Below the pieces are notes generated by a model, which worked only from the letters and a program-made list of their open reading frames with translations, did not search any database and had not been told where the DNA came from. Shown one piece after another: positions 52,278 through 60,589 of a DNA stretch of 64,000 nucleotides. A program made the position numbers and the translations under genes. This DNA comes from Labrenzia sp. 011. GTDB taxonomy: Bacteria > Pseudomonadota > Alphaproteobacteria > Rhizobiales > Stappiaceae. The stretch is from positions 248,001-312,000 of the forward strand of contig NZ_QCYM01000001.1 of NCBI RefSeq assembly GCF_003075075.1, written 5' to 3'. The first letter of the stretch is position 1, and each line of letters begins with the position of its first letter.

Positions 52278-54119
52278 GTGGCAATGTGCCCCTTGAATTT
52301 GCCGGGGGGGCGCGACATCACAATTCCGATGCTCAAGAGATTATCTTCAGACACGGCGGAGCTGGAAGCAAGGCCCGCGATCGGCCATCCGCTTGAGAGC
52401 GAAGGACGCACCCTGCGCCGGGCCGGCCAGATCCTCGGGGTCTCCGATCTCCTGTGGATCCCGCAGGCGGGCCTGATCTCGGTGGCGCTCGGCGCCATGC
52501 TCGCGGAATTGATCCCGGTCGCCACCGCCTTGCCGCAAACCTCGTCTGTCCATCTCCTTGTGAGTGTCGCGGGCCTGATCTGCCTTGCCGTACTCAGAAC
52601 CGCGCTGCAGAACCATGCCCTCAACAGCGCCCGCCGCACCGCACGGAAAATCCAGAGCCGGGCACGGGCGGATCTGTTGCAGGTAGCCGTGCAGCGTTCT
52701 CCCGCTGCCGATTTCCCGGCATCGGGAGTGTTCGCTGCCCAGATCACCGAGCAGGTTGATCTTCTCGGACCCTATTACCGCAATTATGTCCCGCAAGTCG
52801 TGCGCCTGAAACTGGTGCCGCCGGCGATCGTGCTGGTCACCGCCTGGTTCAGCTGGCTGGCAGCGCTGATCCTGTTGATCTGCGGGCCGCTGATCCCTGT
52901 GTTCATGGCGCTCATCGGCATGAAGGCGAAAGCGGCCAGCGCAGAGCAACAGGAGGAGCTGACCCGGTTGAGCGGCATTCTTCTGGACCGCATCCGGGGT
53001 CTGGAAACCCTGATCCTGTTCGGCGCTGCCGGCCGGACCCAGGAGGACATTCGCGTTGCCGGAGAACGGTTCCGGCAGGGAACCATGCGCGTTCTCAAGA
53101 TCGCCTTCCTGTCGTCCACTGTCCTGGAACTGTTTTCCGCTCTCGGGATCGCCTTCTGCGCCGTCTATGTCGGATTTTCGCTCCTCGGAGACATCGATTT
53201 CGGCACATGGGGCGCCCCGCTGACCTATTCGGCCGGTCTGTTTGTCCTGTTGCTGGCGCCGGAGTTCTTCGCGCCGCTGAGGGCCTATGCGGCGGCTTAC
53301 CACGATCGGGCGGCCGGCATTGCTGCACTGGAGAAGATAGCCGTTCTGAGCGGGCAAATCGGACCGGATGGCTCTGCGCATCCCGAGCACATTTTCAAAG
53401 CGGATTCAGACGTTTTCGCTGCGGAAAGCCTTGCCGTGCCGCCGTCAATCCGGTTCTCCGGCGTGTCTCTTGCGCTGTCGGGACGACCGGTCTTCGCGAA
53501 TATGGACCTTGAGGTGGCGGCGGGAGAAACGGTTTTTCTGACGGGACCGAGCGGCAGCGGCAAGACGACCCTGATGGATTGCCTCCTCGGGTTTCATCAA
53601 CCCTGCGAAGGGGAGATCTGGATCGGTGGACAGAGCGCGCGCATGGTTGCGGGCGCTTTGCGCCGGAACGTGATCTGGCTCAGTCAGGCGCCACGGCTTT
53701 TCCACGGCAGTGTGAAGGCCAATCTGCTCAAGGGAGTGGATCCCGGAACGGCGGTGGACGAGGACGATCTCTGGCAGGCACTGCGTCTGGCCGGCGCGGA
53801 AAGCCTTGTCAGGCGCCTGCCGCGCGGACTGGCGACACCGCTGGGCGAGGACGGTTTCGGCCTGTCGGTCGGCGAAATTCGCCGCGTGGCGCTGGCCCGC
53901 GCCGCCATGCGCCGCACTGCCACGCTGCTCCTTGCCGACGAACCGACCGCAGGTCTCGACGAAGATACCGCCGCCGACGTCATCCGTGGCCTGAAAACGC
54001 TCGCCGCCGGCCGCACGTCGCTGATTGCCTCCCATGACGCGGCCGTCCTGGAGATGCCGGGACGGATCCTTGATCTTGTCACGCTCTCGGCAGGGGCAAG
54101 GGAGGGAGTGGCGCCATGA
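52278..54119 (+). CDS. cydD: Cytochrome bd assembly ABC transporter CydD
   Basis: A 613-residue half transporter, with CydC exporting thiols (glutathione/cysteine) needed for cytochrome bd assembly. Six membrane helices (about 60-320) precede the ATPase domain with Walker A GPSGSGKTT and Walker B LLLADEPTAGLDED. The signature reads LSVGEIRRVALARA, the LSVG form usual in CydD. The start is a GTG at 52278 behind a GGGAGAGGGGGG site; ATGs at 52284 and 52329 are alternatives. It overlaps cydC by ATGA. Confidence 0.94.
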   Translation: MAMCPLNLPGGRDITIPMLKRLSSDTAELEARPAIGHPLESEGRTLRRAGQILGVSDLLWIPQAGLISVALGAMLAELIPVATALPQTSSVHLLVSVAGLICLAVLRTALQNHALNSARRTARKIQSRARADLLQVAVQRSPAADFPASGVFAAQITEQVDLLGPYYRNYVPQVVRLKLVPPAIVLVTAWFSWLAALILLICGPLIPVFMALIGMKAKAASAEQQEELTRLSGILLDRIRGLETLILFGAAGRTQEDIRVAGERFRQGTMRVLKIAFLSSTVLELFSALGIAFCAVYVGFSLLGDIDFGTWGAPLTYSAGLFVLLLAPEFFAPLRAYAAAYHDRAAGIAALEKIAVLSGQIGPDGSAHPEHIFKADSDVFAAESLAVPPSIRFSGVSLALSGRPVFANMDLEVAAGETVFLTGPSGSGKTTLMDCLLGFHQPCEGEIWIGGQSARMVAGALRRNVIWLSQAPRLFHGSVKANLLKGVDPGTAVDEDDLWQALRLAGAESLVRRLPRGLATPLGEDGFGLSVGEIRRVALARAAMRRTATLLLADEPTAGLDEDTAADVIRGLKTLAAGRTSLIASHDAAVLEMPGRILDLVTLSAGAREGVAP

Positions 54120-55783
54120 AGGCCATATGGCAGATCGTTGCCTCCCAGCACAGGCACGCCCGGGTCCATTTCTGGCTCGGAATTCTAGCCGCCATCCTCC
54201 CGGCGACCGCCGGTATCCTGTTGCTCGGGGTCTCCGGGTGGTTCATCACCGCTGCGGCGGTGGCCGGCCTGAGCGGGGCGTTCCTGAATATTTTCGCGCC
54301 GAGCGCGATCATCCGGGCACTTGCCATCATCCGGACTGCGGGAAGATATGGTGAGCGGGTCCTGACCCATGATGCCACATTCCGCTTCCTGACCGCGTTG
54401 CGCAATCAGCTTTTCGCCGCTTTCGTCGCAGGCAGGGATCGCCGCCGCCGGTCGGGCGTTCTTCTCAACCGGCTGACGCTGGATATCACTGCGCTGGACA
54501 CGGTTTACCTGCGGATCGTTGTACCGCTGTGTCTGTGCGTTTTCACCGCCATCGGCCTTTTGTGTGGCTGGAAGATCATATCCCTTCCGGTTTTCGCAAC
54601 CGGTGCCGTGTTTCTGGGGGCCTGGGCCGGACTGGCTCTGATGTCGGTTGTCCGGGCCGATGCCGGGGCCGCGCGCCGCGCCGATGCCGCCTCGGATGCA
54701 ATCAGACTGCGCGCGGCCGATCTGGTTGCCGGCCGCAAGGACCTTGCCATCTATGGCGGCGTGGAGGCTGCGGCGCAGACGGTCCTGTCCGCCGACCACC
54801 GGCTGACTGTGGCAGAGGATGCGGAAGAACGCCGCGCAACCCGCCTGATTTGTCTTTCGGCCTTCATCGGCCAGGTCTTTCTTGCCGTTTCCCTCGCCGT
54901 GGCCATCCGGGGGGCAGGGGACGCGGCCTTCGGTCCGGCGCTGGCCGTCGGCCTGGTGCTGGTTGTCGTCGCTCTGCCGGAGCTGTTTTCCATGGTTCTG
55001 CCCGGATTGGCGCGCCTGCCGCGCACGGCTCTGGCGGCAAAACGGGTGTCTGCGCTGAAATCCGTCCAGGCGGTGCAGAAAAACGAAACATGTGTTGCCG
55101 GGCGCCCGAGGCAGGAGGCCGGCGACCTCCCGGTGCTTCAGTTTGAGAACGTCAGCTTCCGGTACTCGGGCGCGGCGCGGAACGTGCTCGAAGCACTGTC
55201 CTTCGATGTCGGGCAGGGAGAAGTGGTTGCGATCGCCGGGCGCAGCGGCTGCGGCAAAAGTACCGTCGCGGCCCTGGCTTCGCGTCTGCTCCGTCCCGCT
55301 GGCGGCCGCATTCTTCTCGGCGGCCGGGAGATCGGAAGCATCGAGGAGCAGGCGCTGCGCCGGTCGATCTCGGTGCTCAGCCAGCGGGCCTATCTCTTCA
55401 ACGATACGGTGGCCGCCAATCTGCGTATTGCCAGTGAACAAGCAACAGACGCGGACCTCTGGATCGCGCTGGAGCAGGCCGCCCTGGCGGACCGGATCGA
55501 GGAAAGTGCGCATGGTCTCGGCACTGTTCTGGGGGAAGGCGGGCTCGGTCTGTCCGGCGGCGAGCAACGCCGGCTGGCGTTGGCGCGCGCGTTTCTGAGC
55601 CACCCGGATCTTTTCATTCTCGACGAGATGACCGAGGGTCTCGACGATGAGACGGCGCGCGATGTTCTGGCCCGCTTCCTGAAATTCAGGGGAAACGCTT
55701 CGGTTCTGATGATCGCTCACAAGCGGCTTGAGCTTGAAGCCGCGGACCGGATCCTGCATCTGCCCGAGCTGTCATCCGGCTGA
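54116..55783 (+). CDS. cydC: Cytochrome bd assembly ABC transporter CydC
   Basis: A 555-residue partner of CydD. The membrane part begins LGILAAILPATAGILLLGVS and contains the GERVLTHDATFRFLTALR motif. The ATPase domain has Walker A AGRSGCGKST, Q-loop SVLSQRAYLFNDTVAAN, signature LSGGEQRRLALARAF and Walker B LFILDEMTEGLDDE. The start overlaps the cydD stop. About 300 bases separate it from cydA. Confidence 0.94.
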   Translation: MKAIWQIVASQHRHARVHFWLGILAAILPATAGILLLGVSGWFITAAAVAGLSGAFLNIFAPSAIIRALAIIRTAGRYGERVLTHDATFRFLTALRNQLFAAFVAGRDRRRRSGVLLNRLTLDITALDTVYLRIVVPLCLCVFTAIGLLCGWKIISLPVFATGAVFLGAWAGLALMSVVRADAGAARRADAASDAIRLRAADLVAGRKDLAIYGGVEAAAQTVLSADHRLTVAEDAEERRATRLICLSAFIGQVFLAVSLAVAIRGAGDAAFGPALAVGLVLVVVALPELFSMVLPGLARLPRTALAAKRVSALKSVQAVQKNETCVAGRPRQEAGDLPVLQFENVSFRYSGAARNVLEALSFDVGQGEVVAIAGRSGCGKSTVAALASRLLRPAGGRILLGGREIGSIEEQALRRSISVLSQRAYLFNDTVAANLRIASEQATDADLWIALEQAALADRIEESAHGLGTVLGEGGLGLSGGEQRRLALARAFLSHPDLFILDEMTEGLDDETARDVLARFLKFRGNASVLMIAHKRLELEAADRILHLPELSSG

Positions 55784-56083
55784 TAACCTCTGGACACGGC
55801 CTGAAAGGAAACCTGAGGGGAATGCTGGGTGTCGGGAATGTTCCCGGTTTGGGTCACCATCTGTCGCATTGACCTTATGCGGCCGCTGGGTCAACATCGG
55901 TATGTGGAGATTCATGGTGTAAGGTCATGACTTTAGCCGGTTTATCTCTTCGGGTAGCCCTGATGAGGCCGGTCTGGAGCCGGTAGGCCTGTCCGCCGGA
56001 AACCTGTACCGCATGTAAACTTTCACGTCTTGGATGCATGCGCATCGCGCTCAAGTCGGTCATGACTTGAAAAGGGGAAGAAA
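55784..56083 (+). promoter_or_regulatory. Region before cydA with repeated GGTCATGACTT
   Basis: GGTCATGACTT occurs at 55923-55933 and again at 56058-56068. The second copy forms an inverted repeat, CAAGTC (56052-56057) and GACTTG (56064-56069), just before the cydA ribosome site GGGGAAG. I see no FNR-type TTGAT-N4-ATCAA box. The region probably holds a separate cydAB promoter. Confidence 0.5.
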
Positions 56084-57688
56084 ATGGAATTCGACGTTGT
56101 CGACCTGTCCCGGCTGCAATTTGCCATGACGGCGCTTTACCATTTCCTGTTCGTGCCGCTGACGATCGGACTGTCCATTCTGCTCGCAATCATGGAAACG
56201 GTCTATGTGATGACCGGCCGTGAGATGTGGAAGCGCATGGTCAAGTTCTGGGGCACGCTCTTCGGGATCAATTTCGTGCTGGGGGTCGCCACCGGCCTCA
56301 CGATGGAATTCCAGTTCGGCATGAACTGGGCCTATTTCAGTCAGTATGTCGGCGATGTCTTCGGCGCCCCGCTCGCGATCGAGGGCCTGATGGCGTTTTT
56401 CCTCGAGGCAACCTTCGTCGGCCTGTTCTTCTTCGGCTGGGACAAGCTCTCCAGGCGCCAGCATCTGGCGGCCACCTGGGCGGTGGCGATCGGAACCAAC
56501 CTTTCGGCGCTGTGGATCCTGATCGCCAACGGCTGGATGCAGCATCCGGTGGGGTCCGTTTTCAATCCGGACACCATGCGCATGGAGGTCTCCAGCTTCT
56601 ACGACGTGCTGTTCAATCCGGTTGCCCAGGCCAAATTCGTCCATACGGTCTCGGCCGGCTATATCACCGCCGCCATGTTCATGCTGGGCATATCCGCCTG
56701 GTACATGCTTCAGGGCCGGCACGTGCGGATTGCCAAACGGTCGATGGCAGTTGCCTCCGCCTTCGGTTTCGCCGCGGCCCTGTCGGTTGTGGTTCTCGGA
56801 GACGAGAGCGGCTATGAGGCCAACCTGAACCAGAAGATGAAGCTCGCCACCATCGAGGCGATGTGGGAAACCGAACCGGCGCCGGCGTCCTTCAACATCG
56901 TGGCCTGGCCGGACATGGAGAACCGGGACAACGTCTTTGCGATTGAAGTGCCCTATGTGATGGGGCTGATCGCCACCCGGTCGCTCGATACGGTGATCCC
57001 GGGCATCAAGGAGCTGGTCGAGAAATCGAAAGACCGCATCCGGCAGGGCGCCGTCGCCTGGGAGGCCCTGCAGAAGATCCGCAGCGACCCGAAAGGCGTC
57101 GGTGAAGATGTGCGCGCGACCTTCGCCAGGAATGCGTCCTCGCTTGGCTATGCCTATCTGCTGCTGCCCTATACCGACAACCCGATGGAAGCGACGGCCG
57201 AACAGGTGGACGCTGCGGCATGGTCGACCGTGCCCGAGGTCCTGCCGATGTTCTACGCATTCCGGATCATGGTCGCCTGCGGGTTCTTCTTCATCCTGAT
57301 GACGGCGGTCTTTTTCTACTATGCCTCTTCGGGACAACTTGATGCGCTTCGGGAAAAGCGGCGCTGGCTTTTGTATATTGCGGTCTGGTCGATCCCGCTT
57401 CCGTGGATCGCCTGCGAGATGGGCTGGTTTGTCGCCGAATACGGTCGTCAGCCATGGATCATCGAGAGCATGCTGCCGACCGCGGTGGGGGTCTCGAGCC
57501 TCAGCGTGATGGAAGTGCTCCTGACGCTGGCCGGCTTCGTCGCCCTCTACAGCACGCTTCTGGTGATCGAGGTCGCCCTGATGATCAAATACATCAGGAT
57601 CGGCCCGGACGACGAGGCCCCGTCGGACCCCGCGCCTGATACATCCCCGCGTCCGGTTTCCGGCGCAGCCCCGGTTCCTGCGGAGTAA
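56084..57688 (+). CDS. cydA: Cytochrome bd ubiquinol oxidase subunit I
   Basis: A 534-residue heme-bearing subunit of the bd quinol oxidase. Heme ligands are His in ALYHFLFVPLTIGLS, His in KFVHTVSAGYITAAMF and Met in FYAFRIMVACGFF. The quinol site motif is KLATIEAMWETEPAPASFN. The long Q-loop and the stretch PLPWIACEMGWFVAEYGRQP are like the E. coli CydA type rather than the short-loop cyanide-insensitive type. It is followed at 5 bases by cydB. Confidence 0.97.
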   Translation: MEFDVVDLSRLQFAMTALYHFLFVPLTIGLSILLAIMETVYVMTGREMWKRMVKFWGTLFGINFVLGVATGLTMEFQFGMNWAYFSQYVGDVFGAPLAIEGLMAFFLEATFVGLFFFGWDKLSRRQHLAATWAVAIGTNLSALWILIANGWMQHPVGSVFNPDTMRMEVSSFYDVLFNPVAQAKFVHTVSAGYITAAMFMLGISAWYMLQGRHVRIAKRSMAVASAFGFAAALSVVVLGDESGYEANLNQKMKLATIEAMWETEPAPASFNIVAWPDMENRDNVFAIEVPYVMGLIATRSLDTVIPGIKELVEKSKDRIRQGAVAWEALQKIRSDPKGVGEDVRATFARNASSLGYAYLLLPYTDNPMEATAEQVDAAAWSTVPEVLPMFYAFRIMVACGFFFILMTAVFFYYASSGQLDALREKRRWLLYIAVWSIPLPWIACEMGWFVAEYGRQPWIIESMLPTAVGVSSLSVMEVLLTLAGFVALYSTLLVIEVALMIKYIRIGPDDEAPSDPAPDTSPRPVSGAAPVPAE

Positions 57689-57693
57689 AACTC

Positions 57694-58851
57694 ATGGTTC
57701 TTTATGAATTGATCGATTACTCGACGCTGAAAATGATCTGGTGGCTGCTTCTCGGCGTGCTGCTGATCGGTTTTGCTGTCATGGACGGTTTCGACATGGG
57801 GGTCGGCGCATTGCTGCCCTTCATCGCCGAAACCGATATCGAGCGACGTGTCGTGATCAACACCATCGGCGCGACCTGGGAGGGTAACCAGGTCTGGTTC
57901 ATTCTCGGGGGAGGGGCCATCTTCGCGGCCTGGCCGCCGCTCTATGCGATCAGCTTTTCCGGGTTCTACCTGGCGATGTTTGTGGTGCTGGCTGCCATGA
58001 TCCTGCGGCCGGTCGCCTTCAAGTACAGGTCCAAGCGGCCCGATCCGGCCTGGCGGTCCGCCTGGGACTGGGCCCTGTTCACCGGGTCCTTCGTTCCGGC
58101 TCTGGTGTTCGGCGTCGCTGTGGGCAATGTTCTGCTGGGCGTGCCCTACAAGCTCGATCCGGATCTGCGCATGACATATGACGGGTCCTTCTTCGGGCTG
58201 TTCTCGCTTTTCTCGCTGCTGTGCGGCCTGATGTCGGTGTCGATGCTGGTGATGCACGGGTCCGTCTGGCTGGTCATGCGGTCCAGCGGTGTTATTGCGC
58301 AGCGGGCTCGCCGGACGGGCACGGTTGCCGCCGGTTTCGGGATCGTGCTCTTCGCGCTCGGCGGCTATCTGGTGGCCACCGGCTTCGTCGAAGGCTTCCG
58401 GATCACCTCGGAGGTCGATCCGAACATGGCGGCCAATCCGCTTGCCAAGCAGGTGGTGGTTGAAGGGGGCGCGTGGATGCGCAACTTTGCAGCCCATCCG
58501 GTTCTGTGGCTGGCGCCCGCATTGGGATTCATCGGTCTTTTCGGAACGCTGATCCTGCTGCAGACCCGCATGGAAATGCCGATCTTCGCATTCTCCAAAG
58601 CGGCGATCTTCGGCATCATATCCACCGTCGGCGTGTCCATGTTTCCCTTCATCCTGCCATCCTCGATCCAGCCGGAAGCGAGCCTGACGGTATGGGACGC
58701 ATCCTCCACCCACCGGACTCTGTTCAACATGCTGGTGGTAACAGCGATCTTCCTGCCGATCATCCTTGTCTACACCGCATGGGTCTACAAGGTGCTCTGG
58801 GGCAAGGTGGATGAGGAAACAATCGAACGCGACAACCATACGGCTTACTGA
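57694..58851 (+). CDS. cydB: Cytochrome bd ubiquinol oxidase subunit II
   Basis: A 385-residue membrane subunit with about nine helices. It begins with LKMIWWLLLGVLLIGFAVMD and GFDMGVGALLPFIAETDIER, followed by NTIGATWEGNQVWFILGGGA, the classic CydB motifs including the conserved Asp and Trp residues. It forms the oxidase with CydA; CydX follows directly. Confidence 0.97.
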   Translation: MVLYELIDYSTLKMIWWLLLGVLLIGFAVMDGFDMGVGALLPFIAETDIERRVVINTIGATWEGNQVWFILGGGAIFAAWPPLYAISFSGFYLAMFVVLAAMILRPVAFKYRSKRPDPAWRSAWDWALFTGSFVPALVFGVAVGNVLLGVPYKLDPDLRMTYDGSFFGLFSLFSLLCGLMSVSMLVMHGSVWLVMRSSGVIAQRARRTGTVAAGFGIVLFALGGYLVATGFVEGFRITSEVDPNMAANPLAKQVVVEGGAWMRNFAAHPVLWLAPALGFIGLFGTLILLQTRMEMPIFAFSKAAIFGIISTVGVSMFPFILPSSIQPEASLTVWDASSTHRTLFNMLVVTAIFLPIILVYTAWVYKVLWGKVDEETIERDNHTAY

Positions 58852-58863
58852 GGAGACGAACGA

Positions 58864-58983
58864 ATGTGGTATTTTGCCTGGGCGCTCGGTATGCCTCTTG
58901 CCTGTTGCATGGCGATCATGAACGCCATGTGGCTGGAGATGCGGTCCGACGACGCACGCAGGCGGCGGGAAGGTGAGCCCTGA
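58864..58983 (+). CDS. cydX: Small subunit CydX of cytochrome bd
   Basis: A 39-residue single-helix protein beginning MWYFAWALGMPLACCMAIMN and ending in an Arg-rich tail, the pattern of CydX/YbgT, which stabilises the bd oxidase. GAGGAG lies 4 bases before the ATG, 12 bases after the cydB stop. Small genes of this kind are easily missed. Confidence 0.9.
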   Translation: MWYFAWALGMPLACCMAIMNAMWLEMRSDDARRRREGEP

Positions 58984-59025
58984 AACGGGAGCGCGCCGGT
59001 CCTGACCGCGCAATGGTTGAAAAAC

Positions 59026-59056
59026 AAAGCCCCGGATCTGAGGTCCGGGGCTTTTT
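59026..59056 (+). terminator. Terminator of the cyd operon (probably bidirectional)
   Basis: AAAGCCCCGGA (59026-59036) pairs with TCCGGGGCTTT (59044-59054), followed by T. On the minus strand a T-rich tail is also present, so it may serve the converging peroxiredoxin gene. Confidence 0.92.
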
Positions 59057-59157
59057 CGTCGGCAGGTAACTCAATCGCCGCAAGCGGGAGCCTGTCTGCG
59101 CGAGAGGCGCCATGGCCCGCGAGACCTGCCGGTCTGTCACCGGCAGGCCATAGTGCC

Positions 59158-59700
59158 TCAGGCGGCTGCGGACTTCGAGGCGCGCAGGTTTTCCAGGATG
59201 TTCTGCGGCGAGGAGACGCCGTAGGGGTCGCTTTCGCAATTGTCGGAGAAGCCTTCCTCCTCGAACCACTGCTCGACGACGCCGTCGTTGACGACGGCTC
59301 CGTAGCGCCAGGAGCGCATGCCGAAGCCGAGATTGTCCTTCGCGACGAGCATGCCCATCTTGCGGGTGAATTCGCCGGACCCGTCCGGGATCACCTTGAC
59401 GTTCACGACGCCCTGGGCCTTGGCCCAGGCATTCATGACGAAGGCGTCATTGACGGAGATGCAGTAGATCTCGTCGACGCCTTCCGACTTGAACTCCTCA
59501 TGGAGCTTTTCGAAATCCGGCAGCTGAAAGTTGGAGCAGGTCGGTGTGAAGGCACCGGGCAGCGAGAAAAGCACAACCTTCTTGCCCTTGAAATAGTCGT
59601 CCGAAGTCTTGTCTTCCCAGCGGAAGGGGTTCGGGCCTTCGATGGACTCGTCGCGTACGCGGGTGCGGAAGGTAACGGAAGGAACTTTTTTGCCAAGCAT
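59158..59700 (-). CDS. Peroxiredoxin, Prx5 type
   Basis: A 180-residue thiol peroxidase of the Prx5/AhpE-like group reducing peroxides. The peroxidatic Cys is in LFSLPGAFTPTCSNFQLP, and the Arg-bearing motif is DNLGFGMRSWRYGAVV. Other cysteines (YCISVND and DNCESDPYG) could resolve the sulfenic acid. AAGGAG precedes the ATG. It is convergent with the cyd operon, which is functionally fitting for oxygen and peroxide stress. Confidence 0.94.
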   Translation of the reverse strand: MLGKKVPSVTFRTRVRDESIEGPNPFRWEDKTSDDYFKGKKVVLFSLPGAFTPTCSNFQLPDFEKLHEEFKSEGVDEIYCISVNDAFVMNAWAKAQGVVNVKVIPDGSGEFTRKMGMLVAKDNLGFGMRSWRYGAVVNDGVVEQWFEEEGFSDNCESDPYGVSSPQNILENLRASKSAAA

Positions 59701-60112
59701 CGGTCACTCCTTGGAGAGGAAAGTTGAACAGGACTTTCAGGCCGCCGGAAGACGCCTTTGCCGAGGGAGGACACGGGTCGGGCGCCTGCGCCCTGAAGGC
59801 GAAAAGCAGTTTTCCGCCTACCGCATTTGCTGCGCTGCCGCAATCCATTTTGCAATGCAATCTCACACATTCCGCACGCCGCCGATGCGATTGGACGGCG
59901 GCGACAGCCTTTCGTGGCAACAGATCCGTACGATCCGGTCTGTCCCCGGGGCAGCGTTGCGCAAACAGGAAATATGAATGTCCCGCATGAATTGTGGCAA
60001 ATCATTGTATACATGAGCAATTCCGCCGATTAAGTTGGCGGCTCCGGAGCTGCCGTCGCTTGATTTCGGTTTCGGATCGAACAATCGGAATTTTGCGCAA
60101 AACGGGCTTTTT
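59701..60112. other. Divergent intergenic region peroxiredoxin / TRAP genes
   Basis: About 410 bases with no supported gene. It must hold promoters for both directions. The only motif that stands out is TGTATACA at 60006-60013. Confidence 0.4.
60006..60013. promoter_or_regulatory. TGTATACA palindrome before the TRAP operon
   Basis: An 8-base palindrome within TTGTATACAT, resembling the GT-N-AC core sites of GntR/FadR-type regulators. It lies 100 bases before dctQ. No GntR gene is in the window. Confidence 0.35.
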
Positions 60113-60589
60113 ATGCGGAATGTGTTTGTTACCGTGCGGTCGGTCTGCATGGGGCTGGCCGTCATCGTCTTCCTCGGCCAGCTGGGCATGGTGCTGATGC
60201 GCTATCTGCTCGGTGTCGGATTCCTGGAAATACAGGACGCGGTCAACTACGCCTTCGCGGCGCTCGTTGCCCTGTCGGTCGCCGTTTCCTTCGATGCGGA
60301 CAGACATGTGCGTGTGGATGTCCTGCGCCAGAGATGGAGCGCGATCACCAACCGCCGGATCGACCTGCTGGGCGATCTGCTGCTGGCATTACCCGTTTTC
60401 GCTCTCATGGCGTGGTCGGCGTTCCCGCTGGTGAAAAGCTCCTGGGGCATTCTGGAAGGCTCTCCGGAAACGGGGGGGCTGCCGGGCCTGTTCATCGTCA
60501 AGTCCTGCCTGCTGATCCTTCCGCTGCTGATTGTTGTGCTTGTTCTCCACCGCTTTGCCGGTCTCATTCGGCGGATTGCCACCAGATGA
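60113..60589 (+). CDS. dctQ: TRAP transporter small permease DctQ
   Basis: A 158-residue protein with four helices, the small membrane subunit of a sodium-driven TRAP uptake system. DctQ-like features are GQLGMVLMRYLLGVGFLEIQ in the first half and the VSFDADRHVRVDVL segment. The ATG at 60113 starts the first helix region; the frame upstream begins only with a TTG. Its stop overlaps the ATG of dctM. Confidence 0.9.
   Translation: MRNVFVTVRSVCMGLAVIVFLGQLGMVLMRYLLGVGFLEIQDAVNYAFAALVALSVAVSFDADRHVRVDVLRQRWSAITNRRIDLLGDLLLALPVFALMAWSAFPLVKSSWGILEGSPETGGLPGLFIVKSCLLILPLLIVVLVLHRFAGLIRRIATR

Noticed and set aside
59724-59990. An 88-codon frame in the peroxiredoxin/TRAP gap
   Set aside because: No ribosome site and a low-complexity Arg/Ala/Cys composition typical of non-coding GC-rich DNA.
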